The translations under genes and the position numbers were made by a program. Positions 21,621-34,042 of a stretch of 64,000 bases of DNA are shown here, piece after piece. How positions within the stretch are numbered: position 1 is the stretch's first letter; each line of letters starts with the position of its first letter. The notes below the pieces were generated by a model. The model searched no databases, was not told the DNA's origin, and was given only the letters and a program-made list of their open reading frames with translations. The stretch covers positions 9,990,637 to 10,054,636 of the forward strand of contig JAGTTD010000003.1 in assembly GCA_018398585.1 (NCBI GenBank). Direction: 5' to 3'. Source of the DNA: Simmondsia chinensis. Lineage: Eukaryota > Streptophyta > Magnoliopsida > Caryophyllales > Simmondsiaceae.

Positions 21621-22237
21621 TGTCACCCACCGCCTTAGTTTGTAGGATTTTTAGTACTTTTTATACGATGTATTTTGTATGTTTAATACTTGTATTTAAT
21701 TTACTTGTAATTATGTATTTTCCTACGTGTAAATTAGTAAATCCATGTGTGTAGATGACTACGATAAGTGACGTTGCACTTTAGGGACATTTAGGAGTAG
21801 ACGGTTAAGGTAGTTAGGGGCAGTTATGGAGGTTGTTGTTCATTTCCTGATTTTTAGGCGTGTGTTTAGGCATAGATTTAAGAAGGGTTGTGTTAGTTTA
21901 TTTTCAAGCCTTTTCATGTAATTGTACCGGTTTATTTTGTGCAATATAAATAGGTGCCAAGCACCATCAAAATGGGTAATTTTCCCTTTACCCACAAATA
22001 CTTGTGTTCATCTTTATGTCCGCCTATTTTGCATTCTTTATAGATTTGATCTTCCAATAAAGATGTGAGCGTGTGTAAGTGTTGACTTGATCATCTTTCT
22101 TTCATTATTTGGTTTCCAATTAAAATATTAAACAAACGAGACTTGGGGACTTCGTGTGAATTCCTTACCATTGCAAGGAGATTTGGACGCTTGACTCAAA
22201 CCGGACTTGGACTTAGGAATTTAGTCATCCCGTGACA
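21621..22237 (+). mobile_element. Solo LTR inserted in the leader of copia A
   Basis: TGTCACCCACC...CATCCCGTGACA, 617 bp, with matching TGTCAC/GTGACA ends and a CAGT duplication on both sides (21617-21620, 22238-22241). It contains a TATA-like GCAATATAAATAG (about 21941-21953) and AATAAA (about 22057). Element B lacks this segment between its primer site and gag, so the relative shows the empty site. The ends suit a gypsy-type LTR; the internal region was lost, probably by LTR-LTR recombination. Confidence 0.8.
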
Positions 22238-22281
22238 CAGTGCTCTATTCTTTTTGGGTCGAACAACCTTAGAGTGATCCT

Positions 22282-23997
22282 ATGGCAACTTTCACTCCTA
22301 TCTTAGCCGAAGGTCAATCAACCAACAGGTCTCCTCTTTTTGATGGGGAAAATTTCCCCTATTGGAAGCTAAGAATGAGACTTTATATTACATCCATTGA
22401 TTTCGACGTATGGCTTATTACAAAAAATGATGATTACGTACCCTCAAAGAAACAAGGTGAGAAAACCATTGAAGAAGAAGAAAATGAACTTATGCAAGAT
22501 GACAAAGAAAAACTTGCAAAAAATGTAAAAGCTCATTATCAACTCTTATGTGCTATTGCCCCAAATGTCTTTAACCATGTGTCCGGTTGTCAATCGGCAA
22601 AAGAAATTTGGGACAAGCTAGAGGTCACCTATGAAGGTACGGTTCAAGTTAAATCTTCTAAAATCAATATGTAGGTAAGAGCTTACGAACTTTTCGAAAT
22701 AAAACCGGAAGAATCAATAAAAGAGATGTACACTAGATTTTCGGATATTACTAACAAACTCCAAGCTCTTGGAAAAATGTATTCAAATGAGGAGCAAGTT
22801 AATAAAATTCCTCGATGTCTCCCTATTTCATGGCAAGGCAAGGTTACTACTATTCGGGAAGCTTATAACCTCTCTACTTATAAACTTGATCAACTAATTG
22901 AAAATCTCATGACCCATGAGATTGACATGGAAGAGTTTAAAGAAGACGAAAAACAAAAGAAAAACAAAGACATAGCATTTAAATCATCTCTGAGTGACGA
23001 AAGTGACGAGTGATGATGAAGTTGTTAAGTTAGCAACAAGATTTTACAAACGTTTTGAAAAGAAAAGATTTAAGAAAAACTTCAAAAAGGGTTCATCTTC
23101 CTCCAAAGATGAACCAACTTGCTATGAGTGTGGAGAAGTCAGACATCTTAAAAGAGATTGTCCCAAGCCAAAAAATAAGAAGTTCTTCAACAAACTCAAA
23201 AAGAAAGACAGAAAGGAAGAATGGAAGAAAGCTTTAGCAGCTTGGGGAGATAGTGACGATGACTCCAATGAAAAAAGTGAAGAGGAAGTAGCAAACTTTT
23301 GTCTCATGGCTATTGACGATGATAGTGTTAAAGAGGATGAGGTAAACAATCTACCTTATCATGAACTTGGGGTTGGTTTTCAAGAGTTATATGAGAAATA
23401 TAAAAAATTGAAAAAACAACACAATACTTTTGTAAAAGGTCTTAAAAAAATGGGATTGGAAAAGGATTCAAAACGATGTTTAGTGCTTGAACTTGAAAAT
23501 GAATCCCTCAAGAAAAAGAACGAGTCTTTAAATAATGAGATCATTAAATTGTCAAATAAAAAGAAATCCTTGGAAGAAACACTTCATACTTTAAAGCCAA
23601 ATCCAAGGAAGACGAATCACTTTTAAAAGAAAATGAGTCTTTGAAAGAGAAAATGGAAGAACATTCAAAAATATGAAGCAAATTTTTTAAAGTTCAAGAA
23701 ACACTTGACAAAATTCTTGCATCTCAAAAGCCAATTTATAACAATGAAGGAATAGGTTATAATGGAAATGTCCAAAAGAAAATTTTGAATGTTCTTTTTG
23801 TTAAAGCCTCGTCACCTTCAACAAACTCTGTAAAGCGTAACTATTGTGGTGACCATGGGCACATCATTTACCAATGTTCTTTCAAAAGAAATTTGAAAAA
23901 GACAAAGATGGTTTCGGTCCCAAAAGGATCTCGACCACCAAATGTCAAGGCTAATAGCAAAGGACCCAAGAAAATTTGGGTACTTAAAAGCGTTTGA
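22282..23997 (+). pseudogene. gag of copia A
   Basis: Starts MATFTPILAEGQSTNRSPLF. It shows the UBN2-type gag fold signatures FPYWKLRMRLYITSIDFDVW and AKEIWDKLEVTYEG, a zinc knuckle CYECGEVRHLKRDC (CX2CX4HX4C, intact, about 23119-23160), a long coiled-coil (about 23380-23640, rich in E/K/N) and a second knuckle near 23840 in which the first Cys is Arg (KRNYCGDHGHIIYQC). Breaks: TAG at 22672, a frame change at about 22995, another at about 23625, and a stop before 23785. Gag would form the virus-like particle. Confidence 0.85.
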
Positions 23998-24035
23998 ATT
24001 GTGATAGGTGTGTATGAAAATCCAAAGCAAAAAAA

Positions 24036-24260
24036 CAAAAGTGGTACTTGGATAGTGGTTGCTCAAGACACATGACCGGAGATAAATTCAAGTTCACTTC
24101 ACTAATGCAAAGAAAAGGAAATGTAACCTTTGGTGACAATAAGAAAGGAAAAATAATCGGTATCGGATATTTGCTTCTAACTCTTCTCCTTGCATTAAAG
24201 ATGTCTTACTTGTGGAAGGTCTTAAGCACAACTTGCTAAGCATTAGTCAATTATGTGATA
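24036..24260 (+). pseudogene. Protease region of copia A
   Basis: WYLDSGCSRHMTGDKFKF contains the aspartic protease active-site triplet DSG. It would cut the Gag-Pol polyprotein. The frame changes near 24190-24215 before the pre-integrase region, so protease and integrase are not in one frame here. Confidence 0.8.
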
Positions 24261-25380
24261 AAGGCTATTGTGTCAACTTTGAATTATCTAGATGCCTAGT
24301 TAAACATGCTAAAACAAATAAAATTTTGCTTGTTGGTCTACAATGTGAAAATGTCTATATGATTGATCTTGATTTTGTAGACTCTTTAAAATGTTTTAGT
24401 GCCTTGGATGAAAATGGTCCTTGGATTTGGCATAGAAGATTTGGACATGCTAGTATGGATTTAATTTCAAAACTTTCAAAAAATGATCTTGTTAGAGGTT
24501 TACCAATGCTAAAATTTGAAAAAGATCATATTTGTGATGCATGTCAATATGGCAACCAAATTAGATCGTCATTCAAACCCAAGAATGTAGTTTCAGCATC
24601 AAGGCATCTTGAGCTCTTACATATAGACTTGTTTGGTGCTACTCGTCATTTGAGCCTTGGTGGAAAGCGATATGGACTTGTAATTGTTGATGATTACTCT
24701 TGCTTTACTTGGGTCCTATTCCTTTCTCATAAGAGTGAAGCATTTGATAAATTTAAAAAATTTTGTAAAAAGGTACAAAATGAAAACGATTTGAAAATTG
24801 TTTTGGTTAGAAGCGATCATAGAAGGGAATTTGAAAATGATGATTTTGAAATTTATTTTGATTACTTTGGAATTGATCACAATTTTTCGGCACCTCGAAC
24901 TCCTCAATAAAATGGAGTGGTTGAATAAAAAATAAGAAGTCCTAAAGAAATGGCAAGAACAATGATTTGTGAAAATAACTTGCCTAAATCTTTTTGGGCC
25001 GAAGCCGTCAACACCGCTTGCTATATTTTAAATCGAGCTTTAATCAGACCAATTTCAAAGAAAACACCATATGAACTTTATAAAGATAGAAAGCCAAACA
25101 TTGCATATTTTAAACCTTTTGGGTGCAAATGCTTCATTTACAACAATGGCAAAACAAATCTTGGAAAATTTGATTTACGAGTTAATGAAGGTATTTTCAC
25201 TGGATACTCTTTAACAAGCAAAGTATATAGAGTCAATAATAAAAAGACAAAGGTTGTGGAAGAGTCTATACATGTAGTTTTTGATGAAATTAATGTCTTG
25301 TCCTCTAGAACTCCTTGTGATGACGATGATATAGTAATCAAACCAATAAATATTACACATTCATCCAATGAGCAAGAAAA
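24212..25380 (+). pseudogene. Integrase of copia A
   Basis: Pre-integrase segment GLKHNLLSISQLCDKGYC, then the zinc finger WHRRFGHASMDLI...CDACQYGN (HHCC complete). The catalytic core has Asp in LLHIDLFGAT, Asp in VRSDHRREFEND, and Glu in NGVVE just after a stop. Two stops (24908-24910, and a second in the block after NGVVE at about 24925) separate the frames; the rest (24950 on) continues [20 protein letters not shown] and [13 protein letters not shown], in the usual order. It would insert cDNA into the chromosome. Confidence 0.9.
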
Positions 25381-25539
25381 GGTTATATCTAACGCTCAAA
25401 TGATTAAATCAAAAGGAGATAACCAAATTGTAGAATCCAAAGAGGAAAACTTACCACGAGATTGGAAATACTTGAAGGATCACCCAATAAGTCAAATCAT
25501 TGGTGATCCCTCTCAAGGTGTAAAAACTAGGTATGCATT

Positions 25540-26500
25540 AATGGAATATTGTCATTTAGCCGCATTCATCTCTCTTGAAGAACCCAAGAGCATAAAAGAA
25601 GCTCTTAATGACCCAAATTGGATAATGGCAATGGAGGAAGAGCTCAACCAATTCAAGGGAAGTGATGTATGCGAACTTGTAGATAGACCCCAAGATCATC
25701 AAGTCATAGGTATCAAGTGGGTCTACCGCAACAAGAAGGATGAGGAAGGTAACGTGGTAAGAAATAAGGCAAGGTTGGTAGCTAAAGGCTATAACCAAGA
25801 AGGTATAGACTATGAGGATGCCTTTGCTCCCATTGCTAGGCTAGAAGCTATTAGACTCGTATGTGCATTTGCTTCATTTAAAGATTTCAAACTTTTTCAA
25901 ATGGATGTTAAAAGTGCATTTTTAAAAGGTCTTATTGAACAAGAGGTCTATGTTGAACAACCACCCGGATTTGAGGATGACAAATTTTTCAATCATGTTT
26001 TCAAACTCAAAAAGGCACTCTATGGATTGAAACAAGCTCCTAGAGCTTGGTCCGAGAGATTGAGTTCCTTTTTAATGCAAAATGGATTTTCAAGAGGAAA
26101 AGTTGACACGACACTTTTTATCAAACACTCCAAACATGACATTCTCATCGTACAAATTTATGTTGATGACATAGTATTTGGTGCTACTAATCCATCTCTT
26201 TGTGAAGAATTTGCAAATCTTATGAGTAGAGAATTCGAAATGAGTATGATGGGAGAACTCAACTACTTCCTTGGATTACAAATCAAGCAAGGCAAGGAAG
26301 GAATTTTCATCAACCAAGCCAAGTACATAAAGGAAATGCTTAAGATATTTGGCATGGAAAATTCTAAGGCAATAGCAACACCAATGAGCTCAACTCTTAA
26401 GTTAGATATGGGTGAAAAAGGTAAAAAGGTGGACCAAAAGCTATATCGAGGTATGTTCGGATCCCTTCTTGACCTTATCACTAGTAGGCCTGATATATTG
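25540..26500 (+). pseudogene. Reverse transcriptase of copia A
   Basis: A long open stretch holds RT blocks: [79 protein letters not shown] and the catalytic [10 protein letters not shown] with both Asp residues. The [13 protein letters not shown] block follows. All landmarks of a full copia RT are present, so this domain is the best kept part of the element. The open frame ends at 26689. Confidence 0.92.
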
Positions 26501-27105
26501 TTCAGTGTATATTTATGTGCTAGATTTCAAGCATGTCCCAAGGAATCTCATCTATGTGCCATGAAAAGAATATTTCGATACCTAGTTGGTACTCCTATTT
26601 TAGGCATATTTTACCCTAAATGTGATTTCTTTGATTTAGTTGGATATAGTGATGCAGATTTGCCGGATACAAAGTGGACTAAAAATTGACTAGTGGTACA
26701 TGTCAATTCCTTGGTCACGCTTTGGTATCATGGTTTAGCAAAAAGCAAAATTTCATTGCTTTATCCACTGCCGAGTCCGAATATGTTGCATCTTATAGTT
26801 GTTGTGCTCAAATGTTATGGTTAATGCACCAATTAAATGACTATGGCATTCATATTAACCATGCTCCCATAATGTGTGATAACACTAGTGCTATATGCCT
26901 AACTAAAAACCAGGCTAAACATTCAAGAACAAAGGATATTGAGGTTCGACATCATTTCATTCGTGATCATGTACTCAAAGGAGATGTCATTGTAAAATTT
27001 GTTCCCACCAACGACCTATTAGCGGATATTTTTACTAAACCACTAGGTGAAGAAATCTTTTGCAACATTAGAAGTAAAATTGGCATGTGTATTCTATCAT
27101 CTTGA
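26500..27105 (+). pseudogene. RNase H of copia A
   Basis: From [15 protein letters not shown] and LVGYSDADL to the frame starting at 26686. This holds ALSTAESEYVASYSCCAQ, IMCDNTSAICLTKNQ and the C-terminal LLADIFTKPLG. A one-base loss near 26660-26670 splits the domain at the Asp-containing block, and a stop lies in the shifted frame at about 26679. It would remove RNA from the RNA/DNA hybrid. Confidence 0.9.
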
Positions 27106-27821
27106 CCTTGATTGCATACATGAGTGATTGCATTTAATATTAAGTTTTAATACTCATCATTAAAGAGCTCTAATGGACGAAGTATTCTTATCCAATTCTT
27201 AGATATAGGACCTTGGACCAATTTTTAAAAATAAATAAATAAATAAAATATTTAAAAAAAAAAACACACACACGCACAGAGAAATAGAGCAGTTCTGTCT
27301 TCTGTGTGTTGACACACAAAGCAACAGTACCGCTGCTCTGCATCTGTGTGTCGACACACAAGAGAAAAATACAGAAGCCTTGCTTTTTTTTTTTTTTTTT
27401 AACACTTCACAATCCTATCCCTTTCTTCATCTTCAACTCTCTCCCTCTCTCACTCTCTCAAACCCTAACACTTTTCTTTCAAATTTTCTTCAAAAACCAC
27501 CATTTTTCTTCAAATTTCTTCCAAATTTTTACTAAAAATCAAGTTTCTAACTGCATTTCAACATCAAAACCTTCGATTTTTGTCAAAAACTCATCTTTTC
27601 CACAAGTCCTAACCCAAAACTGAACCCTCAAAACATTCTCTCATATTTGTTGGTTTTTCTTCCTTTTCCTTCATTTTTCAAGTTAAAAACACTCTACTTT
27701 CACTACATTTCATTTTCTTTCACAAACTTATTTCTTTTTCAAAAACCCTAACCAACCTCCAATTTTTTTTTCCCTTCAATTTTTCCTCTTTTCTTCCAAA
27801 TCTCCTCAAAGTTACTCATCA
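27106..27821 (+). other. Non-coding stretch between pol and the env-like frame of copia A
   Basis: Contains two TGTGTG(T)YGACACAC palindromes (27303-27319 and 27345-27361), an A-rich tract near 27250 and a T19 tract near 27386-27405, then a pyrimidine-rich leader before the ATG at 27822. No domain is visible. The palindromes match those in the LTRs of A and B. Confidence 0.6.
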
Positions 27822-28845
27822 ATGGGTCGCAAAACCACTGCCAAGAAGAAATCTGGACACACTGAAGGGGCTTCTTCTTCTCGGGGTCCTACCTCGGTCA
27901 ATTCCTCTAACCCCTTCCTTAAAAAGGAGGTATTATTTGGTAGATTTGTTGACTGGACTTGGATTAGGACTCATAACTTGGGAGAATTATTTTCTCCATT
28001 TGAAGGAGTAGGTTGGATTGAAATTTGCTCTATAAAGGAACCGGTATATCCAGAATTAGTAAGAGAATTTTATTTTAACTTAAACATTTCTAAAACTACT
28101 CCTTTAGAACTATCCTCTGTTATTTCAGGTCAAGAAATCAAACTTACTACTGCTTATATAAATGATTTGCTTGGTTTTAATTTTAATATAGAGGATGACT
28201 TTAATTTTCCCAAAGACCTCCACCAATTCTCGCTCCCCGAATTTCGCTGACACTCCTTACTTCGTCACGTTTGGGGTGAAATACCACTCTGCAACCCATC
28301 AAGGCCTAACTCCAATGATTTAAGAGTTGTTCTTAAGCTAGCACATAAAATAATTTGTATGAACGTCACTCCTAGGTCGGGTGGCTTTGACTCGATCCTA
28401 ATTTACATCTATTTTTGCTATCTAGACTCCTCAAAGGTAAGAAAATAAATTTAGGGGATTTAGTCTTAAAATTCATGTTCCACATTCACACTAAAAAGAG
28501 TAATCCCGCATATTGGTGCTTCTTACCTGCATTTTCCGACACTGTTTAACCCGCTCATCTTTTCAAAACCCTAATCCCTCTCAAGATGACTCTATAGAGA
28601 CATCCTTGAAGAAAATGGGCTTCGAATTTCGAAATAACGAATGGGTAAAGAAGCAACGAGGAGCTAGAAGGGTAGACGTAGAAAAGGAAATAAGAGCCGA
28701 GGACGAAGAAGAAGAGAATTTTGATGAAGGGGGAAATGGGGATAACAAGTTAGAATCCCAACCCGGACCTCAAAAACGAAGGAGTTTAGATGAAGGCTTA
28801 CTTCTGTGTGTTGGCACACAACCCCTATGTGTCGGCACACAATAG
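27822..28845 (+). pseudogene. Extra 3' frame of copia A (env-like / plant transposon protein)
   Basis: MGRKTTAKKKSGHTEGASSS gives a basic N-terminus. Then comes a block with FGRFVDWTWIRTHNLGELF, EPVYPELVREFYFNL and SSVISGQEIKLTTAYINDLL. This resembles the 'putative plant transposon protein' domain found after pol in SIRE-type elements. The first frame stops at 28250; traces continue (LKLAHKIICMNV near 28330) and a further frame at 28513-28845 has an acidic/basic low-complexity tail (EDEEEENFDEGG) ending inside GTGTCGGCACAC palindromes. No transmembrane segment is evident, so a viral envelope role is not shown. Confidence 0.65.
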
Positions 28846-29568
28846 CTCCAGACGGCTACTGCATGTTTGTGTGTCGAAACATGCCTTATGTGTGTCGACA
28901 CTCACCATACCTGGGTGGATTTTGACGTTTTTGACCATTTAGCTTGATTGATGGGATAATTTTACCGTATTAGCTAAGTTGATTGATTAATTAATTGATT
29001 GCCATATTAGCTTAAATTTTTGAATTAATTTCCTACTTTGCTTTGATCATAAAGATAATTGATTGTATAAATCAAGCTAAATTATCACCCATTTAAAATT
29101 TATCTTGTTTGATTTGATCATGCTTTTCAAAAATACCAATCTTGAAAAACATTTTCATGATAAGCTAGATTGGCTTAATTTTGACTTGAATATTTTTCAA
29201 ATAAAATTTGAAAATCAATTTTCAAAATATTTCAAAAACATTTTTGTTAGATCATCACACATCAATATTGAGACTTGGACTCAATTGATATATCCCGATC
29301 CTAAGTCCTAGACAATAAAAATGAATAAATTTGAGGCGCTTGGACTTGGATCACGTTCTCTTCAATTTGGATGAATCTTCTCTTCAACTTTGATCTCTTT
29401 TCCTCTTGATTCATCATCTTAGAAAGCTTCGTATCGACATAATTAACCTTGATTTTCCTAGCTTTCTTATGAGTCACTTAGATGCAAGATTAGAACTATT
29501 TAAACACTATGACTCACTAAATGGTTGTTATCATTAAAATTACAATATAAATGTTTTTAGGGCCAACA
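28803..29568 (-). repeat. Left LTR part of copia B
   Basis: On the minus strand it begins TGTTGGCCC and follows the LTR of A for about 766 bases, through the GATCAAATCAAA region and the TTAATTAATCAATCAAC block, to the GTGTCGACAC palindromes. There it meets element A sequence. The break lies within a palindrome cluster (28803-28905). Confidence 0.75.
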
Positions 29569-29582
29569 ATCTCCCCCTTTTT
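29569..29582 (-). other. Polypurine tract of copia B
   Basis: AAAAAGGGGGAGAT on the minus strand, identical to the tract of copia A at 35137-35150, next to an LTR start. Confidence 0.85.
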
Positions 29583-30239
29583 GATGATGACAAACATTTG
29601 GTGCTTTTTCTTGGAAATGCAAAGTTGAAGTGTAGAATTTACCATAAAAGTATTCACTTACTAGGGCATACACATGACCATGAGCTTATGGAGCAATTTA
29701 TATCATGATTAAGGTTCAAAAGAAATTGCTCCCCCTAAGTTGATGCATTTTAGGAATCATACATTTGATATATTAACATCATCATCATTTTCAACATTTC
29801 TCAATCAAACATATGCATAACTAAGCATGAATACTATACATCAGTACACCAATTTTTCTCCCCCTTTGTCATCAACAAAAAGCAATAAGGGAGGGGATTT
29901 ATACATTAAAGTACAAAATGTAAAAGTAGTTTTCACATATGCAGCTCGATATGTTAAGGACAATTTCACCTTTTTTTGTGATATAACATTTCACCCCTTT
30001 TTTTTTTTAAGTATTTCCATATGCCTCAATAAGGTGAGCATGAAGAATTTTTCACAAAGCAAGATTTTTAAACTTGAAGTTTTGCAATTCTCATAAGACA
30101 TTTATAACTGTGATCGAAATTATGAACAAGAATATGAAAAAATATTCAAGTTTAACAAACGTTGGAGAGATTAAAGGTAACTCAGTTTTGGTGTTTCCTA
30201 AAAAAGGGCTTCCAAGCACTAATATCCATTATATTGGAT

Positions 30240-32400
30240 AAGAATACTTGGACAATTGTATGCCACAAAAGCAATATATTTCACCATGTTAACCCTTCCT
30301 TTATTATCACCAATTAGTTCTACATAGAGGCCTAGCAATTGATCATTTGTGGGCACAAAATTTCCGACATCTCCTTTAAGTACATAATTATGAATGATAT
30401 GATGTCTATCTCTTTATGATTGGTTCTAAAATTTTTTTGCCAGAGGTTTGGTGAAGCATATTGTACTAGCATTATCACAAACAATAAGAGCATGATCAAT
30501 ATGAATGCCTTAATCATTGAATTCATGCAGCAACAGGATATTTTAGCACAATGACTCGCACAAGTAATGTATTTGACCTTTATAAAGGATGAAGCAATGT
30601 TCTCTTTTTTTCGAAATGTATGAAATCAACAACATAAGAATACATTAAACAAGATATCAAGTCTATTAGTGGAATGGTGAACAACGGATCGAATCATACC
30701 TCTATTTAGCTTTTTGATCCACCTTTTTTTTACCTTTTTCATCCATGTATAACTTGAGTGTTGTACTCACTGAAGTTGCAATCGCTTTTGAAAATTTTCA
30801 TGCCAAACTTCTTAAGTGTCTTCTTGATGTACATGGCTTGTTTGATGAAAATTCCTTCCTCGCTTTGCTTCATTTGCAATCCAAGGCAGTGGTTGATTTT
30901 TCTCATCATGCTTATATCAAATTTCCTACTCATAAGACTTACAAATTCTTCACAACAAGTTGGGTTAGTAGCATCAAGCACTACATTATCAATATGAATT
31001 TGCACAATAACAATATCATTTCTAGAGTGACTAGAAGTGTGGTGTTAACCTTCCCTCTTAAGAATCCATTTTGCATTACAAAATAACTCAATCTCTCATA
31101 CCGAGCTCTAGGAGCTTCTTTCAATCCATAAAGATCGCTTTTGAGTATAAACTATGATTGGGAAATTTGTCATCCTAAAAAACAAGCGGTTGTTCAATAT
31201 AAACTTTCTTTTCTTATTAAACCCTTCAATCGTGTACTTTTCACATCTATTTGAAAAAAGTTTAAAATTTATAAAAGAAGCAAAGGCACATAAGAGTCTA
31301 ATAACTTCTAATCTAGGTGCAAATGTCTCTTCATAGTCTATACCTTCTTCTTAGTCATACCTCTTAATTACTAACCTTTCCTTATTTCTTACCACATTGG
31401 GAGGGATCATCGATGATTTATCTTGTTGGGTGATCCTTCTACATTATCAACCATTCCTTTCGTTTCATCCATTAGAGCTTTAAGTTGAGCAATTTCTTGC
31501 TTCTCGGATGAGGGTGTGATGTTTGTTAGTTTGATCACTAAATTATCATCATCACAAGGAATTCTAGAAGACAGGATATTAGTTTTATCAAAAACTACAT
31601 GTATAGACTCTTCTACTACCATTGGCCCTTTATTATAAACTCTATATGCTTTTGCAAGTAAGAAAATATCCAATGAATACATCTTCCTCCATTATCGGAT
31701 CAAATTTGCCAGAATTAGTTTTACCATAGTCATACATAAAGCATTTACGCCAAATTCAGTATGTAATATTTGGTTTTCTTCTTGTGTAGAGTTTATAGGG
31801 TGTTTTCTTCTAAATTAGCCTTATTTTGATTAAAACAAGCGGTGTTAACGACTTTGGCCCAAAAGATATTTTGCAAATTGTTTTTACCAATCAATATTCT
31901 TGCCATTTGTTCAAGAGTTCCAAATTTTATTTAATAAAATTATTTTTTTTTTAACCACTTTGCTTGATTGAGGAATTATAGAAGTTGAAAAACTACGGTG
32001 GATTCCAATTTAATCACTATATTCTTCAAAATCGTTTTTTTTAAACTACCTTCCACGATCACTTCTAATTGAAACAATCTTCGAATATTCTTCATTTTGC
32101 ACTTGTTTGCAAAGCTTTTTCAATTTTATCAAAGGTTTTACTCTTATGAGAAGCGAATAAGCACCAAGCAAAATGAGAGTAATCATCAACAATTACAAGT
32201 CCATACGTTTTTCATAATGGCCCAAATGTGTTGTAGGATAAAACAAGTCTATATGCAAAAGTTCAAGATGCTTAGTGATAGAAACTACATCACTGGGTTT
32301 GAATGAAGATCTTGTTTGTTTTCCATATTGAAGTGCATCACAAATATGATCATTTTTGAATTAAGCTTGGGTGGTCATCAAGTAAAATCATTTTTCAAAG
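30240..32400 (-). pseudogene. Decayed pol of copia B
   Basis: Minus-strand fragments in the usual order: integrase traces near 31700-32380 (for example the counterpart of the [11 protein letters not shown] block at about 31730), linker [19 protein letters not shown] at 31540-31640 (matching A), RT end with IHIDNVVLDATNP, MSRKFDISMMRKI and NHCLGLQMKQSEEGIF at 30810-31005, then RNase H traces at 30245-30560. The catalytic YVDD is changed to HIDN, so the enzyme is dead. Large deletions shorten it compared with A. Confidence 0.7.
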
Positions 32401-32829
32401 GTTTTGAATCTAATTCCATACAAGCATGTTCAAATCTTCTATTTCAAATTCAATGATAATTTTCATTCGAGAAACTAGAACATTTCACAAAGTTCATACA
32501 TTCATGATCAATTATATAGACATTATCACATTCTAATTGACAAGTAATAATTCATTCATTTAAGCATGCGACACTTCGTATTTAAATGACTCAAGATTGC
32601 ACACAATAAACTCTCTCACGTAGTATAGTCATGTTAAGAGAATTATGCATAAGACCATCAACAAGTAAATCATTATATATGCAATGAGAAGAGTTAGAAG
32701 TAATGTGACTAATACTGATAATTTTTTATTCTTATTGTTGAAAGTGAGATTTTCCCTTCCCTTGGTTTGATGAAAGTGGATTTGCATTAATCTCTTGTCA
32801 TATAACTTGTGAAACTACTACCAAACCAC

Positions 32830-33960
32830 TACTTGTGATTTTTGTTGTCAATCTTCAAATACACCTATACAATTTAACAGATTTTTGGTACCCAAATTTT
32901 CATGGGTCCTTCATTGTTAGTCCTGACATTTGGAGGTCAAGATCCCTTTGGAACCCAAACCATCTTGATTTTTCTCAAATTCTTTTTAAATGGACGTTGA
33001 TGCACAAGATGCCCATGATCACCACAATAATGACATCTTATAGAGTTTATCGGTGATGAGGAGGCTTTGACAAAACGTGTGTTCAATTTTTTCTTTTGAG
33101 CATTTCCATTATAGCCGATTCCCTCTTTATTATAAGTGGGTCTTTGAGAAGTGAGTATTTTTTTCAAGTGTTTCTTCTCCCTTGAGAAACTTACTTGAAA
33201 TTTTTGAGAGTTCTTCCACTTGTTCTTTCAAAGACTCATTCTCTTTAACCAATAATTGATCTTTCTTAGATTCTTCATTTTTACTTTCATTTGAAATGAG
33301 CCTTTCTTCCAAGAGTTGCTTCTTGTTTATCAATGTTTCAACTTGATCATTTAATGACTCTATTTTTGCTTTAAACGATTCATTTTCAAGCTTAAACACT
33401 AAATATTGTTTTGACTCCTTTTGTAGCTCATTTTTCTTTGAAGAGTATTTGTTTCTCAATTTTTCAAATGCGCTACATAATTCATGAAAACTATCCATGA
33501 GCTCATTATAAGATAAATCATTTACCTCATCTTCTTCAAGTTCTTTTTCTTCTTCAGATTCAATGGCCATGAGACATGAATCTACTTGCTCCTCTTCACT
33601 TGTATGAGGGGATTCTTCATTGGACTCTCTTCCAAATATGGCCTCAAGTTTGTCCCAAATCTCCTTTGCATTCTTGCAACTTTTGATATGATTAAACACA
33701 TTGGGAGTAAGAGCGCATAATAATTGGAAGTGAGCTTTAGCATTTTTCTCAAGCTCTTTGTTTTTTCATTTTGAATGAGCTCATTTTCATATTCATCAAG
33801 AATTGCATTTTCTTTATTCATTGAAGGAGCAAAATCACCATTTTGTGTGATTAGCCACAAATCAAAATCAATAGAGCTAATAAAAATTCTCATTTTAAGT
33901 TCCAATAGAAAAAGTTTTTTCCGTCAAAAAGTGGAGGTTTCTCGGTGGATTGACCATCGA
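32830..33960 (-). pseudogene. gag of copia B
   Basis: Minus strand from 33905: MELKMRIFISSIDFDLWLIT (UBN2-type start), CKNAKEIWDKLEAIFG, then directly an acidic stretch (ESEEEKELEEDEVNDLSYNE) and a coiled coil (KLENESFKAKIESLNDQVE). The middle of gag with the first zinc knuckle, present in A, is deleted. The second knuckle reads CHYCGDHGHLVHQRPF at about 33015-33060, with the last Cys changed to Arg. Frames change at about 33700 and 33150. Confidence 0.8.
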
Positions 33961-34028
33961 CCAAAATAGGTGCAAAGGTTGCCAAAAGGATCACTCTAAG
34001 GTTGTTAGACCAAAAAATAAGAGTACTA

Positions 34029-34040
34029 GCTCTGATACCA
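34029..34040 (-). other. Primer binding site of copia B (initiator tRNA-Met)
   Basis: TGGTATCAGAGC on the minus strand, right after the LTR end CCTTCA plus ATT. Only about 70 bases separate it from gag, whereas A has a solo LTR there. Confidence 0.9.
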
Positions 34041-34042
34041 AT

